Position numbers and translations under genes: made by a program | DNA from: Cellvibrio japonicus Ueda107 | Lineage (GTDB): Bacteria > Pseudomonadota > Gammaproteobacteria > Pseudomonadales > Cellvibrionaceae | NCBI RefSeq assembly: GCF_000019225.1 | Contig: NC_010995.1 | Coordinates: 2,240,501-2,304,500, forward strand | Direction: 5' to 3' | DNA length: 64,000 nt | The notes under the pieces: model-generated | Told to the model about the DNA's origin: nothing | The model's database searches: none | The model's input: the letters and a program-made list of their open reading frames with translations, nothing else | Part shown: positions 9,417 through 17,938 of the stretch, piece after piece | Position numbering within the stretch: the first letter of the stretch is position 1 | Layout of the letters: each line of letters starts with the position of its first letter

Positions 9417-9520
9417 AGTCGGATTAATACGGGCTTTGATTATAAAAAATGCGCTAATTACATGATTGGCAAAACATTTTCCCAACCACGGCGATAGCTA
9501 AAACAGACAGGTGACAGAAA

Positions 9521-9555
9521 AAATAAAAAGCAGCGGCAAATCACTGCCGCTGCTT
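9521..9555 (-). terminator. Rho-independent terminator after flgE
   Basis: An 11-bp perfect stem (AAGCAGCGGCA with TGCCGCTGCTT, 6-nt loop, 9528-9555) is followed on the minus strand by a T-rich run containing six T's. It begins about 27 nt past the flgE stop. It separates the flgBCDE transcript from the flgF promoter just downstream. Confidence 0.85.
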
Positions 9556-9581
9556 GCCGCTGAGGTGGATCAACGCGGAAA

Positions 9582-11993
9582 TTAACGCAGGTTGATAATG
9601 GTCTGGGTCGTGGCGTTAGCCGTTTCGATGGTTTTGGCGTTTGCCTGATAGTTGCGCTGGGCAATAATCAGGTTAACCAATTGCTCGGACAGGTCTACGT
9701 TGGATTCCTCTACCGCACCCGCCGTGATATTCCCCAATTGTGCAGAACCTGGCGCACCAATCACAGCTTCACCGGACTCAAAGGTTTGCGTCCACATGGT
9801 ATCGCCTGTTGGCTTGAGGTTATCAACACTGGCAAAGTTCGCCAGGGCTACCTGCCCTAATATTTGTGCCTCACCATTGGTAAAACGCGCAAACACAATA
9901 CCGGTAGTGCTGATATCCAGGCCGGCCAGACGTCCGGTCGCATAACCATTCTGATCCAGGGATTCCACCGCAAAGACACTACCAAACTGGGTGCTGCCGG
10001 CCAAATCAACTTCAAAGTTAGAGCTGGTTGGTGGCTCTACAACAGGAACACCACCCCCTTGCAGCACATTCAATGGCCCCAGTGCTCCCACTGGCTGCCC
10101 GTCAGTTCCCAAAGGTGTCCAGTTGGAAATCAACATGGTATCGGTTGCGAAGGGATTCAATGAACCATCCGGATAAAAGTGCACATTGAATGATGCCATG
10201 GTTGGCTGGGTATTTTGTGGCGATGGCAGTGATGGATTGGGATCACCCACATTCTGGCCATCGATTTGCACATACATAACCCAGTGGTTAGGTGAGGTGC
10301 TGGGATCGGCAGGATCATAAGCCTGCTTTACAAAAAACTGACGCATTACATGCGGGTTACCCAGGCTGTCATAAACTGTTGTTGACGTGGCATGGTTATA
10401 GGTTTTTTGATCATTGGGATCAAATGCATTAATCGGTACCGGTGTGAAAAAATTCGGTACGTTGATAGAACCGTACAAGCTGCCACCATACACAGGTACA
10501 GTAGGTTGGCTACTGTTAATGGAGTAGCCCTCTTGAAGGGTTACGGTTACCACACCGCCAATTTTTACTTTTTCGGTGGCGTTATTAACAGTTTGGGCGG
10601 GACCTTGTGCTCCCTGTACTTGGGCAACACCGCCGCCGACATCAAAAGAAAAGTCCAGGTCGCGTCCGGTTGCCGAGGTAATCTGCAAATTACCTGCATC
10701 ATCCAGCTGGGCACTGATACCAAACAATGTCGAGGTACTGAGTGCATTAATCTCATCGCGCAGCGCGGTCATATCCGGCGTGCCGGTAGATGTCAGGTTA
10801 ACACCATTCAACCGGAAACTGCCGTTATTGCTGAAGCTGCTGCCTATCAGGGTTGCAGTGGTATTAGCGGTAGCACTCACACCAGCCAGGGCATTTAATT
10901 CCGATGCGGTTTTATCTGCAGAAGAACCATACTCACTGATGTAGGTAACATCCGTACCACCCGGGTTGCGGATAACCAGGGTATGGGACCCGTAATTATT
11001 GGTAACCTCCGGCACCCCAGCCTGGAACGCCGTGGGATGTGCAACACCGACACTGGTAGCTGCACCATTCAATGCCGTAGTTAAGGGGTTGGCATCAGAA
11101 GCCGGGTTGACTTCAACAGCAATAATCGACGCAACACCTGTTGCCAGGTCGCGGAAACGCAACTCGCCCGTTGTTGCATCGGCATAGGCCTCCACGTTGA
11201 CAGGAGACGGCGAATCAAAGTTTGCAGAGTTAATCAGGTTAGCCAACGCCGAGGTAGAAGCAGCAGAACCTGAGTTAAGCTGTATGGTTGACGACGTCGT
11301 TGCCAAGGTCACCGGATCGGTGCGATACAGGGTAAAGGTCGTGGTATTGCTGGGAGAGAAGGTGATACTTCCGCTAGGAGCCAAAGAAACTGCACCCACA
11401 TTCAATGTTGATGTTGTTGCGGTTTTCGCCCCCTGCTGGGCTTCGTTGACACCCGAACCATTGGAACTGAAACGCTGGCCGGTTGTTTCCAGCACACTTT
11501 CGTTGGCATTCAGGTTGAATGAAGCATCCACAGCGGTTGTCTGGCGAGGGGCCTGGGAGCTGACATCAACACGCAAATCACTTAACACACCGCTGATATT
11601 GCCATTTGCATCGGCAACAAAACCTTGCAGCAAGGCGCCGGTACCATTAACGATATAGCCATTTTTATCAAGGCCGAAGGTACCGGCACGGGTGAATAAA
11701 CGCTCACCGTTTTTTTCTACCACGAAAAAGCCTTCACCATTAATCGACAAATCCAGTTCGTTCTGGGTGAATTTAAGGTTGCCCTGGGTAAACTGCTGGC
11801 GAATATTTTGAATGGTCACACCGCTACCGGGCGTATTGGCCCCTCCCCCCAACAGGGTGCTGGTGTATACATCACCGAATTCAGCACGCGAACTTTTAAA
11901 ACCGATTGTGCTGGCGTTGGCAATATTATTACCCGTCACTTGCAAGTCGGTGTTGGCAGCGCGAATTCCGCTTAAAGCTGTATTAAAGGACAT
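9582..11993 (-). CDS. flgE: Flagellar hook protein FlgE (unusually long)
   Basis: FlgE polymerises into the hook. The N-terminus (ALSGIRAANTDLQVTGNNIA, then STIGFKSSRAEFGDVY) and C-terminus (VDLSEQLVNLIIAQRNYQAN, ending TTQTIINLR) are unmistakable. At 803 aa it is about twice the length of enterobacterial FlgE (about 400) and well above Pseudomonas FlgE (about 460). The extra residues lie between about 160 and 560, a Ser/Thr/Asn/Ala-rich region expected to form the exposed outer domains of the hook. GAGG precedes the ATG. It is the last gene of flgBCDE and has its own terminator. Confidence 0.94.
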   Translation of the reverse strand: MSFNTALSGIRAANTDLQVTGNNIANASTIGFKSSRAEFGDVYTSTLLGGGANTPGSGVTIQNIRQQFTQGNLKFTQNELDLSINGEGFFVVEKNGERLFTRAGTFGLDKNGYIVNGTGALLQGFVADANGNISGVLSDLRVDVSSQAPRQTTAVDASFNLNANESVLETTGQRFSSNGSGVNEAQQGAKTATTSTLNVGAVSLAPSGSITFSPSNTTTFTLYRTDPVTLATTSSTIQLNSGSAASTSALANLINSANFDSPSPVNVEAYADATTGELRFRDLATGVASIIAVEVNPASDANPLTTALNGAATSVGVAHPTAFQAGVPEVTNNYGSHTLVIRNPGGTDVTYISEYGSSADKTASELNALAGVSATANTTATLIGSSFSNNGSFRLNGVNLTSTGTPDMTALRDEINALSTSTLFGISAQLDDAGNLQITSATGRDLDFSFDVGGGVAQVQGAQGPAQTVNNATEKVKIGGVVTVTLQEGYSINSSQPTVPVYGGSLYGSINVPNFFTPVPINAFDPNDQKTYNHATSTTVYDSLGNPHVMRQFFVKQAYDPADPSTSPNHWVMYVQIDGQNVGDPNPSLPSPQNTQPTMASFNVHFYPDGSLNPFATDTMLISNWTPLGTDGQPVGALGPLNVLQGGGVPVVEPPTSSNFEVDLAGSTQFGSVFAVESLDQNGYATGRLAGLDISTTGIVFARFTNGEAQILGQVALANFASVDNLKPTGDTMWTQTFESGEAVIGAPGSAQLGNITAGAVEESNVDLSEQLVNLIIAQRNYQANAKTIETANATTQTIINLR

Positions 11994-12029
11994 AGTACAC
12001 CTCGACCTGTAAAAGGTTTTTTATCGACA

Positions 12030-12725
12030 CTAGTTAAATTGTTTAACCTTGCTGGCTTCCACTGCACCTATGCCTGCCAGGTTGAGGATCAGCTCGCCAT
12101 TGTCACCAATGGTCACGCTGTTCACATTAGCGCTCAGCGATGTTGCGATTGCCTCGGATTTGCCATTCTGGGTCGCGGTGACTTCGAAGCGATATTGACC
12201 AGCAGCAGCGGCATCATCTCCGGCTTCCCAATCCAGCAGGTTGCCGTTGATTTCAATATTCTGACCATCCCAGCGGAATACAGACTCACCACTCGGCAAT
12301 TCACCAACCGGAATAGTTTGAACCAGGGCACCATTGGCATCATAGATACGCATTTGCGTATCGGTAGTCGCATAATCCAGGGTTACGCTGCCCGCCACTA
12401 TGCCACCGCTATACAGCGTGCTCTTATCCGACTCCACGCTAACGCTGCGGCCAACCAATGACGATGCCTGGAGTGCGTTGTTCGACATAAAGCTGTTAAA
12501 ACTTTTATTTAAACGCTCCAGGCCCTCTACAGAACTGAACTGCGCCAGTTGGGCCACAAACTCGGTATTATCCTGAGGGCTCAGTGGGTTCTGGTTATTC
12601 ATTTGCGCAATCATTAATTCCAGGAACGCCGCTTGTCCCAATTCATTACTATTGCGCTTGGTTTCCTGACGCTTGGTAATGCTCAGGTTGTCAACAACAC
12701 TGGAATTGCCGGTAACAGTTGTCAT
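12030..12725 (-). CDS. flgD: Hook assembly cap protein FlgD
   Basis: FlgD forms the temporary cap under which hook subunits polymerise. The start is the ATG at 12725, with GGAG 7 nt upstream; a GTG one codon earlier is unlikely. The 231-aa product carries the conserved N-terminal block FLELMIAQMNNQNPLSPQDN and FVAQLAQFSSVEGLERLN (about residues 33-80). This is followed by the beta domain with IYDANGALVQTI and VFRWDGQN. It lies between flgC and flgE, in the usual flgBCDE order. Confidence 0.94.
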   Translation of the reverse strand: MTTVTGNSSVVDNLSITKRQETKRNSNELGQAAFLELMIAQMNNQNPLSPQDNTEFVAQLAQFSSVEGLERLNKSFNSFMSNNALQASSLVGRSVSVESDKSTLYSGGIVAGSVTLDYATTDTQMRIYDANGALVQTIPVGELPSGESVFRWDGQNIEINGNLLDWEAGDDAAAAGQYRFEVTATQNGKSEAIATSLSANVNSVTIGDNGELILNLAGIGAVEASKVKQFN

Positions 12726-12741
12726 CACTTGTCTCCCTCGG

Positions 12742-13188
12742 TTACTGACCCAGAGTCAATACGCGCTGAACCATTTGCTTGGCAGAATTCATGACCTCGA
12801 CATTCATCTGGAATGAACGCGACGCAGAAATCATATTGGCCATTTCCTCAACGGGATTTACGTTGGGATAAAACACATAACCATCGGCATCGGCCTTGGG
12901 GTGACCAGGCTCATAACGGCGCTGCAAAGGTGCATCACTTTCAACAATTCCCAATACCTGCACACCGGCATTGGCATCAAGCTCGTTTTGGCTGTAACCA
13001 GCGCCATTAAGGTTGCCCATCGCCTGTTGTGCAATCGCTGCAAAAACAGGCTGGCGGCTGCGATACACCTCATCCACACTGGAGCTGGCAGACTGTGCGT
13101 TTGCCAGGTTGCTGGCGGTTGTATTCAGGCGCAGGCTTTGTGCGTTCATGCCAGTGCCTGCGATATCGAAAATAGTGCCAAGTGCCAT
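12742..13188 (-). CDS. flgC: Proximal rod protein FlgC
   Basis: FlgC is a proximal rod subunit. The 148-aa length is close to the family norm of about 135-148. The N-terminus (FDIAGTGMNAQSLRLNTTAS, NLANAQS) carries the rod signature. The end (VNPVEEMANMISASRSFQMN, VEVMNSAKQMV) is the typical C-terminal helix. It follows flgB with a 34-nt gap and precedes flgD with a 16-nt gap. Confidence 0.95.
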   Translation of the reverse strand: MALGTIFDIAGTGMNAQSLRLNTTASNLANAQSASSSVDEVYRSRQPVFAAIAQQAMGNLNGAGYSQNELDANAGVQVLGIVESDAPLQRRYEPGHPKADADGYVFYPNVNPVEEMANMISASRSFQMNVEVMNSAKQMVQRVLTLGQ

Positions 13189-13222
13189 AATGTGTTTCCG
13201 CCTTATTCAGTTACCCTGCCCG

Positions 13223-13624
13223 TTACTCACCGCGAATCGCGGAGCGCAAGCCGGAAAATTTACTGTTCAGGAATTGAAAGCTGGCCTGGAATGCCAATGC
13301 GTTTTTCATGTACTCCGCATGTTCAATCTGATCTTCCACCGTATTGCCATCAATCGAGGGCTGCTGGGGAACGCGATAGAGCAAACCCTCATCCACACCG
13401 ACAAATGTTGACGCGGGTATGTGTTTTTCGTTGGTGGTAGCCACATCAAAGCGCTCGGCTTTTTTCATTTGCTGCCCCAGGGCCTGTTTGAAATCAACAT
13501 CGCGCGCCTTGTAATTGGGGGTATCTATATTGGCCAGGTTATTGGCCAGCACCGAAGCGCGTTCAGAGCGAAACTTGAGTGCTGATTCATGGATACCCAG
13601 GGCTTTATCGAAAGAGATGGACAT
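13223..13624 (-). CDS. flgB: Proximal rod protein FlgB
   Basis: FlgB is the first proximal rod subunit. The 133-aa product matches the family length. It contains SERASVLANNLANIDTPNYK (about residues 19-38), then ARDVDFKQAL, and ends with an AEYMKNALAFQASFQFLNSK helix typical of FlgB. A perfect sigma-54 promoter begins about 50 bases upstream of the start codon, so flgB heads the flgBCDE operon. Confidence 0.95.
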   Translation of the reverse strand: MSISFDKALGIHESALKFRSERASVLANNLANIDTPNYKARDVDFKQALGQQMKKAERFDVATTNEKHIPASTFVGVDEGLLYRVPQQPSIDGNTVEDQIEHAEYMKNALAFQASFQFLNSKFSGLRSAIRGE

Positions 13625-13926
13625 AAGGCATTACCTGTAACGATCAATGGGATGATTTCCCTTGAGTGATCCACAGCAATGCGTGTGCCAACACCTACAA
13701 CACACATTAACTTATTGATATTTATTGTTTTTTAAACAAAAATGGGTTTTAAAACAGAAGGCGGCAACGGCAAAGCGGCAAGAGATTACCGCCAGGATGG
13801 CCGATATGCCTGTCGCCTATAATGTACCTGCGCAGCAACGCCCCACCCTTCAACAGGTGGGAGCAGGCAAAATGCTTAAGGCGTTTTAGAAGATAAAGAA
13901 AAGGATAATGACAGGCAGGACACAGG
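13625..13926. other. flgB-cheR intergenic region
   Basis: This 302-base gap lies between the flgB start and the cheR stop, both on the minus strand. It contains the sigma-54 promoter of flgB (13676-13690), then an AT-rich run. Further away there is a weak hairpin at 13842-13861 (CCCACC / GGTGGG, 8-nt loop) that has no T-run. Activator sites for a FleQ-type protein would be expected here, but I cannot recognise them by eye. No plausible gene was found. Confidence 0.6.
13676..13690 (-). promoter_or_regulatory. Sigma-54 promoter of flgBCDE
   Basis: On the minus strand the sequence is TGGCAC-ACGCA-TTGC, a perfect sigma-54 -24/-12 element. The start of transcription would be near 13664, giving a leader of about 40 nt before flgB. 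Together with the equally perfect site before flgF, it places the rod-hook operons in the sigma-54 class of the flagellar hierarchy. Confidence 0.88.
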
Positions 13927-14802
13927 TCAGATAGCGCGATAAACAATACCTGGCTCGCAGCGAACCATTTCAAACAGATCAGCTACACCGGCCAATCCTT
14001 CTGAAGAACCCAGGAAGAGAATGCCTCCCGGACGGAGGGACGCATGGATTTTTTGCAAAATCTGACGTTTGAGTTCCGCGTTGAAATAAATCAGTACATT
14101 GCGACAAAACACAATATCGAATTTACCCAGCACAGCATAAGAGTCCATCAAATTCATTGGCCTAAATTCAATGCGTTCCTTGATGGCAGACTTAACACGC
14201 CAGGTATTATCAGACAACTTGTCAAAATAGCGATCCAGGCGGTCCTCTGTCAGACCGCGAATCACAGAAAGGCGGTCATATTCCCCCTTGCGCGCCTGCT
14301 CTAACACGGTAGAGGATAAATCCGTAGCAATCACCTGCACCGGACGGGACAAATTACCCATCTGCAATCGCTTGTATTCCTCCACCATCATACTGATGGA
14401 ATAAGGCTCTTGTCCCGAGGAGCAGGCGGCAGACCAGATACGGATTGGGCCAAACATGCGGTTGTTGGGAACCATCAATTGCGGCAAAAGAGTGTTACGC
14501 AGGTATTCATAGGGGTAGATGTCGCGAAACCAGAAGGTTTCGTTGGTTGTCATGCAATCAATGACTTGCTCACGCAACTTACGGTTAAAGCCCTGTTTAA
14601 GCACTTTAACCAGCTCGCCAAACGAATGCAGATTGTTTTCCTCCAGGATGCGACGAATACGGTTAGTCACCAGGTATTGCTTGTTGTCGCCCAGCGATAT
14701 ACCGCAAGCGTCCTCAAGAAACTGGCGAAACTGGTCAAACTCTCCCGGATCAATACGATCGCGAGGGTTAGGCTGACCAAAGGGGGGGGATTTGTTAATC
14801 AT
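13927..14802 (-). CDS. cheR: Chemotaxis protein methyltransferase CheR
   Basis: CheR uses S-adenosylmethionine to methylate glutamates on chemoreceptors in the cytoplasm. The 291-aa product has the N-terminal helical domain (residues about 20-85, with NRIRRILEENNLHSF). It then has the CheR signature TTNETFWFRDIYPYEYLR and the SAM-binding segment IWSAACSSGQEPYSI. FDIVFCRNVLIYFNAELK follows near the end, and LRPGGILFLGSSEGL completes the fold. It lies 74 nt downstream of cheV, with a stable hairpin between them, and is probably transcribed from the sigma-28 promoter of cheV. Confidence 0.95.
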   Translation of the reverse strand: MINKSPPFGQPNPRDRIDPGEFDQFRQFLEDACGISLGDNKQYLVTNRIRRILEENNLHSFGELVKVLKQGFNRKLREQVIDCMTTNETFWFRDIYPYEYLRNTLLPQLMVPNNRMFGPIRIWSAACSSGQEPYSISMMVEEYKRLQMGNLSRPVQVIATDLSSTVLEQARKGEYDRLSVIRGLTEDRLDRYFDKLSDNTWRVKSAIKERIEFRPMNLMDSYAVLGKFDIVFCRNVLIYFNAELKRQILQKIHASLRPGGILFLGSSEGLAGVADLFEMVRCEPGIVYRAI

Positions 14803-14833
14803 AAAAATCCAAAATCAGGATTACCACCTGAAC

Positions 14834-14855
14834 ACCGGGAGCATCCGCTCCCGGT
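14834..14855 (-). other. Stable hairpin between cheV and cheR
   Basis: ACCGGGAGC and GCTCCCGGT form a perfect 9-bp GC-rich stem with a 4-nt loop. On the minus strand it lies between the cheV stop and the cheR start. It has no T-run, so it is more likely an RNA-processing or stability element setting the ratio of the two proteins than a full terminator. That role is inferred. Confidence 0.5.
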
Positions 14856-14876
14856 ATCGCGACCTATACAGGTTGA

Positions 14877-15839
14877 TCAGGCGCCTGGTTGAACCGCAGG
14901 CAAGAGGCTCTCACCGGTCATTGCCAATACACGATCATTGACACGACGGGCCAGCTCATCCGGGTGGAACTTGGCAAGGAAATCATCCGCGCCAACCTTG
15001 CGCACCATCGCCTCATTAAACACCCCACTCAGGGAGGTGTGCAAAATAATATGCAGGTTTTTAAGCTCAGGATTATTGCGCACTTCGGCAGTAAAGGTAT
15101 AACCATCCATCTCCGGCATTTCAATATCGCAGATGATCATAATCAATTCACCGTAGGGGTCCTTACCTTCCTTCAACAAGCTTTTAAGGTACGCCAGCGC
15201 TTCGGCACCATCCTTTTTCAGGGTTGTGCGAATCCCCATACCCTCAACGACACGCTGGATCTGCTTGCGCGCAATGGTTGAGTCATCAACGATAAGGACA
15301 TGCCGCTGTACCGCGCGCTCGGCAATGCCATCCTGGATGACGCCTGCACTGACCTCTTCGCGGATTGGCGATACTTCAGCCAGGATTTTCTCAACATCAA
15401 TAATTTCTACTAACTGGCCATCGACCTGGGTCACAGCGGTAAGGTAGTGCTCCTTACCTGCCCCCTTGGGTGGCGGGTGTATATCTCCCCAGTTCATATT
15501 CACAATTCGCTCGACCGAACGAACCAGAAACCCCTGGGCGGTACGGTTGTATTCAGTGATGATGACAAAACAACTTTCTATATCTGGTAGCGCCCGCTTA
15601 CCAATCGCCAGATTCATATCCATGATTGGCAAGGTTCCACCGCGAATGTGCGCTACACCGCGCACAACGGAACTACGACCGGGAATAGCATTCAATTGCG
15701 GACATTGCAGGACTTCTTTGACCTTGAAGACGTTAATGCCATAAAGCTGCTGTCCCCCCAAACGGAACAGGAGCAGCTCGAGACGATTTTGACCAACCAG
15801 CTGGGTGCGCTGATTGACACTATCCATTACGCCAGCCAT
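14877..15839 (-). CDS. cheV: Chemotaxis coupling and response-regulator protein CheV
   Basis: CheV couples receptors to CheA and adapts through a receiver domain. The 320-aa product has a CheW-like domain (about residues 15-165, with LFRLGGQQLYGINVFKVKEV). A receiver domain follows (about 178-305), with the acidic pair in LIVDDSTIAR, the likely phospho-acceptor Asp in ICDIEMPEMDGY, and the conserved Lys in FLAKFHPDEL. This two-domain order is diagnostic. A near-consensus sigma-28 promoter lies about 90 bases upstream. cheV heads cheV-cheR, facing away from flgA, as in Pseudomonas. Confidence 0.95.
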   Translation of the reverse strand: MAGVMDSVNQRTQLVGQNRLELLLFRLGGQQLYGINVFKVKEVLQCPQLNAIPGRSSVVRGVAHIRGGTLPIMDMNLAIGKRALPDIESCFVIITEYNRTAQGFLVRSVERIVNMNWGDIHPPPKGAGKEHYLTAVTQVDGQLVEIIDVEKILAEVSPIREEVSAGVIQDGIAERAVQRHVLIVDDSTIARKQIQRVVEGMGIRTTLKKDGAEALAYLKSLLKEGKDPYGELIMIICDIEMPEMDGYTFTAEVRNNPELKNLHIILHTSLSGVFNEAMVRKVGADDFLAKFHPDELARRVNDRVLAMTGESLLPAVQPGA

Positions 15840-15927
15840 GTAGCTACCTCATTGATAGGGTGGGAAGAGGCCCCAACCAGAAACCGGGATACCGGCATAG
15901 TCTTTGCTTTTTTACCACTATCACCGC

Positions 15928-15954
15928 TTAGCGGCCTTAAAGCGTCAATCTTTA
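15928..15954 (-). promoter_or_regulatory. Sigma-28 (FliA) promoter of cheV-cheR
   Basis: On the minus strand the element reads TAAA-N15-GCCGCTAA. It differs from the sigma-28 consensus (TAAA-N15-GCCGATAA) at one base, and the spacing is exact. Transcription would start near 15921, about 80 nt before the cheV start. This agrees with cheVR being FliA-dependent in Pseudomonas. Confidence 0.75.
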
Positions 15955-16044
15955 GCGATATACCGCTGCTGGCGACAGCTCTCTGATATACCACCGGAGA
16001 AGTTCAGTGACGCCAATTCTTACCTAGAGAGAATAGGACAAAAT

Positions 16045-16815
16045 ATGGAACTTCCTAGTTTTTATAAAACTTTCTTTGCCGCCAAGGCCAGTATTGGCCG
16101 GCAGCGGCAGCTATTTGCCGCACTCTTCATCAGTTTGGTGTTTTTATGCTCTAGCCCCGATAAAACCCAGGCCTCAGTGGTAAATCATCACTTCTACCCA
16201 TTGGCAGAACTCAAACAGGATACAGCCAATTTTTTGACATCCTATTACCAGCATTTAGGAAGTCTGGAGGTGAGTGTCGGCAACCTGGATAGGCGCTTGC
16301 GCCTGAACCGCTGTAACGATCCAGTTGAATTTACCCCGCGCGACAGCTCGGGCACTGGAGGAAATATCAGCGTACAGGTGAAATGCCAGACCCAAGGTGG
16401 CTGGACTTTACATATCCCTGCGCAGGTTTCTGTATTCCGCTCTATTCCTGTCGCCATGCGCGACCTGGCTCGCGGCGAGCAAATCTCAGCAAGTGACATT
16501 CAATGGGAAACTATCAACATCAGCCTGCTGCGCCAAAGCTATCTTCTTGAAACAAAAGAAATTATTGGTCTGGAGGTCAAACGCAACATCGGTTTGGGAA
16601 GCCCGTTTCTGAGCGCATCCCTGGATGCCCCCAAGGTCATATATCGCGGTGAAACCGTCGACCTGGAGTCTTCCGTCGGCGGTATTAACGTCAGTGCCAG
16701 CGGCACGGCCCTGGCGGATGGGCGCCTCGGACAAAAGATACGGGTAAGAAACAACCAATCCGATCGCGTAGTAACAGGCACGGTTGTTGCTTCAGGAAAA
16801 GTCAGTGCACGTTAA
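16045..16815 (+). CDS. flgA: P-ring assembly chaperone FlgA
   Basis: FlgA is a periplasmic chaperone for FlgI assembly. I used the ATG at 16045, giving 256 aa. Upstream in-frame codons do not look like coding sequence. A hydrophobic export segment (LFAALFISLVFLCSS, about residues 23-44) follows a short basic region. The C-terminal half carries the SAF-type domain, with VAMRDLARGEQISASDIQWE (about 135-155). It also has the family tail ALADGRLGQKIRVRNNQSDR and VVTGTVVASGKV. It is transcribed away from cheV and followed by flgM, whose own promoter lies in the gap. Confidence 0.92.
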   Translation: MELPSFYKTFFAAKASIGRQRQLFAALFISLVFLCSSPDKTQASVVNHHFYPLAELKQDTANFLTSYYQHLGSLEVSVGNLDRRLRLNRCNDPVEFTPRDSSGTGGNISVQVKCQTQGGWTLHIPAQVSVFRSIPVAMRDLARGEQISASDIQWETINISLLRQSYLLETKEIIGLEVKRNIGLGSPFLSASLDAPKVIYRGETVDLESSVGGINVSASGTALADGRLGQKIRVRNNQSDRVVTGTVVASGKVSAR

Positions 16816-16853
16816 CAGGCCAATCGCGCAACAGGATTTTGTAAATAAGTTGC

Positions 16854-16880
16854 TAAAGTATTTGCTAAAGCGGCCGATAG
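16854..16880 (+). promoter_or_regulatory. Sigma-28 (FliA) promoter of flgM-flgN
   Basis: The element TAAA-N15-GCCGATAG matches the FliA consensus at every position except the last of the -10 (G for A), with exact spacing. Transcription would start near 16887, about 100 nt before flgM. Since FlgM inhibits FliA, this makes a feedback loop: sigma-28 drives its own anti-sigma factor. Confidence 0.85.
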
Positions 16881-16989
16881 CAGAAGTAAGCGCCCTAAAA
16901 TCCGTCTCGGACAAGCCAATATCAAGGCTTCCTGGAACGGCCTGGCCGCAACAGCAAGACATAGCAACTGAAATACACTGGGGAAACAC

Positions 16990-17304
16990 ATGAACTTTGA
17001 TACCAACAACAGCATAGGCGCCCTGGGTTCCAAAACAACCCGTGGCAAAGTCTCTGCCCCGACTACTGAGGGCAAATCCACCACGCCGGAAAAGGCAGCT
17101 GCCCGCACGGATATCGGCGACCAGGTTGTCTTGAGCCAGGAGGCGCAAAGCGCTGGCCGCCTGCAGGCCAAAATCAACAGCCTGCCCGATGCCAACCTGG
17201 AGCGAGTTGCAGAAATTCGTCGCGCCATTGCCGAAGGCCGATTCGAAATCAATCCTGAACGCATAGCCGAAAACATGCTCAACCAGGAAGATTTATTGAA
17301 TTAA
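16990..17304 (+). CDS. flgM: Anti-sigma-28 factor FlgM
   Basis: FlgM binds FliA until it is exported through the completed hook. The 104-aa protein has a disordered, polar N-terminus (residues 1-40, rich in Thr, Ser and Lys). The conserved C-terminal FliA-binding region (about 45-104) contains DQVVLSQEAQ, VAEIRRAIAEGRFEINPERI and AENMLNQE. The length is typical. It is directly followed by flgN, the same pair order as in enterics and Pseudomonas. Confidence 0.95.
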   Translation: MNFDTNNSIGALGSKTTRGKVSAPTTEGKSTTPEKAAARTDIGDQVVLSQEAQSAGRLQAKINSLPDANLERVAEIRRAIAEGRFEINPERIAENMLNQEDLLN

Positions 17305-17386
17305 CAGGGGCTAACGCACCCTCAGGTACTGCCCCCCAGTCATTGCCTGTGGAATAAAACCCCATACACAAAACGCAGAGGTTGCT

Positions 17387-17863
17387 ATGTCTCTTGATGC
17401 TAACCAATTGCGCCAGATGCTGGCGCAGGATACCGACGCTGTCCATCAGCTCAAAACCCTGCTTCTGCAGGAGCGCGATTTACTTCCCAGCCGCAACCAC
17501 GATCAACTGAGCCAAATCCTCGAACAAAAAACGGTATTGGTTGACCAGCTCAACCAACACGCCCAGATTCGCCAGCAACTCCTGCGCACATTGGGACTGC
17601 CAGAAAATGCCGATGGCTGGGATCTGTTTCTGCAGCGCAATAGCCTCACCCTGTCGCTGCGCGACGGCTGGAAACAATTAATGGAAGATGTTGCCGAGTG
17701 CAAAGCACTCAATGAAATCAATGGAAAACTTATTGCCCGCTCACGCCAGACACTGGATCACCTGCTCAACCTGCTGCGCGGCAAGGCACCCGCACCGAGC
17801 CTCTACACGGCCAATGGCGAGCAAACCCAGCAGAGCCACTCCCATACCCTCGCTAAAGCCTGA
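17387..17863 (+). CDS. flgN: Flagellar export chaperone FlgN
   Basis: FlgN escorts FlgK and FlgL to the export gate. The 158-aa product is almost wholly helical and charged, with the FlgN-type segment LKTLLLQERDLLPSRNHDQL and LSQILEQKTVLVDQL near the N-terminus. It has a WKQLMEDVAECKALNEINGK region around residues 97-116 and a polar, Gln/Ser-rich tail. Sequence conservation in this family is low, but the position 82 nt after flgM supports the call. A hairpin at 17888-17916 follows the stop but lacks a T-run. Confidence 0.88.
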   Translation: MSLDANQLRQMLAQDTDAVHQLKTLLLQERDLLPSRNHDQLSQILEQKTVLVDQLNQHAQIRQQLLRTLGLPENADGWDLFLQRNSLTLSLRDGWKQLMEDVAECKALNEINGKLIARSRQTLDHLLNLLRGKAPAPSLYTANGEQTQQSHSHTLAKA

Positions 17864-17938
17864 TCCACTTTCTGCTGCTAATCCATGCCCTGTTGACAGC
17901 CCCATTGCCAACAGGGCAACACAATCTGCGCTAACGCC

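Noticed and set aside
13842..13861. Hairpin (CCCACC/GGTGGG) as a terminator for cheR
   Set aside because: It has no T-run on either side and the stem is only 6 bp.
17888..17916. Hairpin CCCTGTTG/CAACAGGG after flgN as a terminator
   Set aside because: The 13-base loop and the lack of a T-run make intrinsic termination unlikely.
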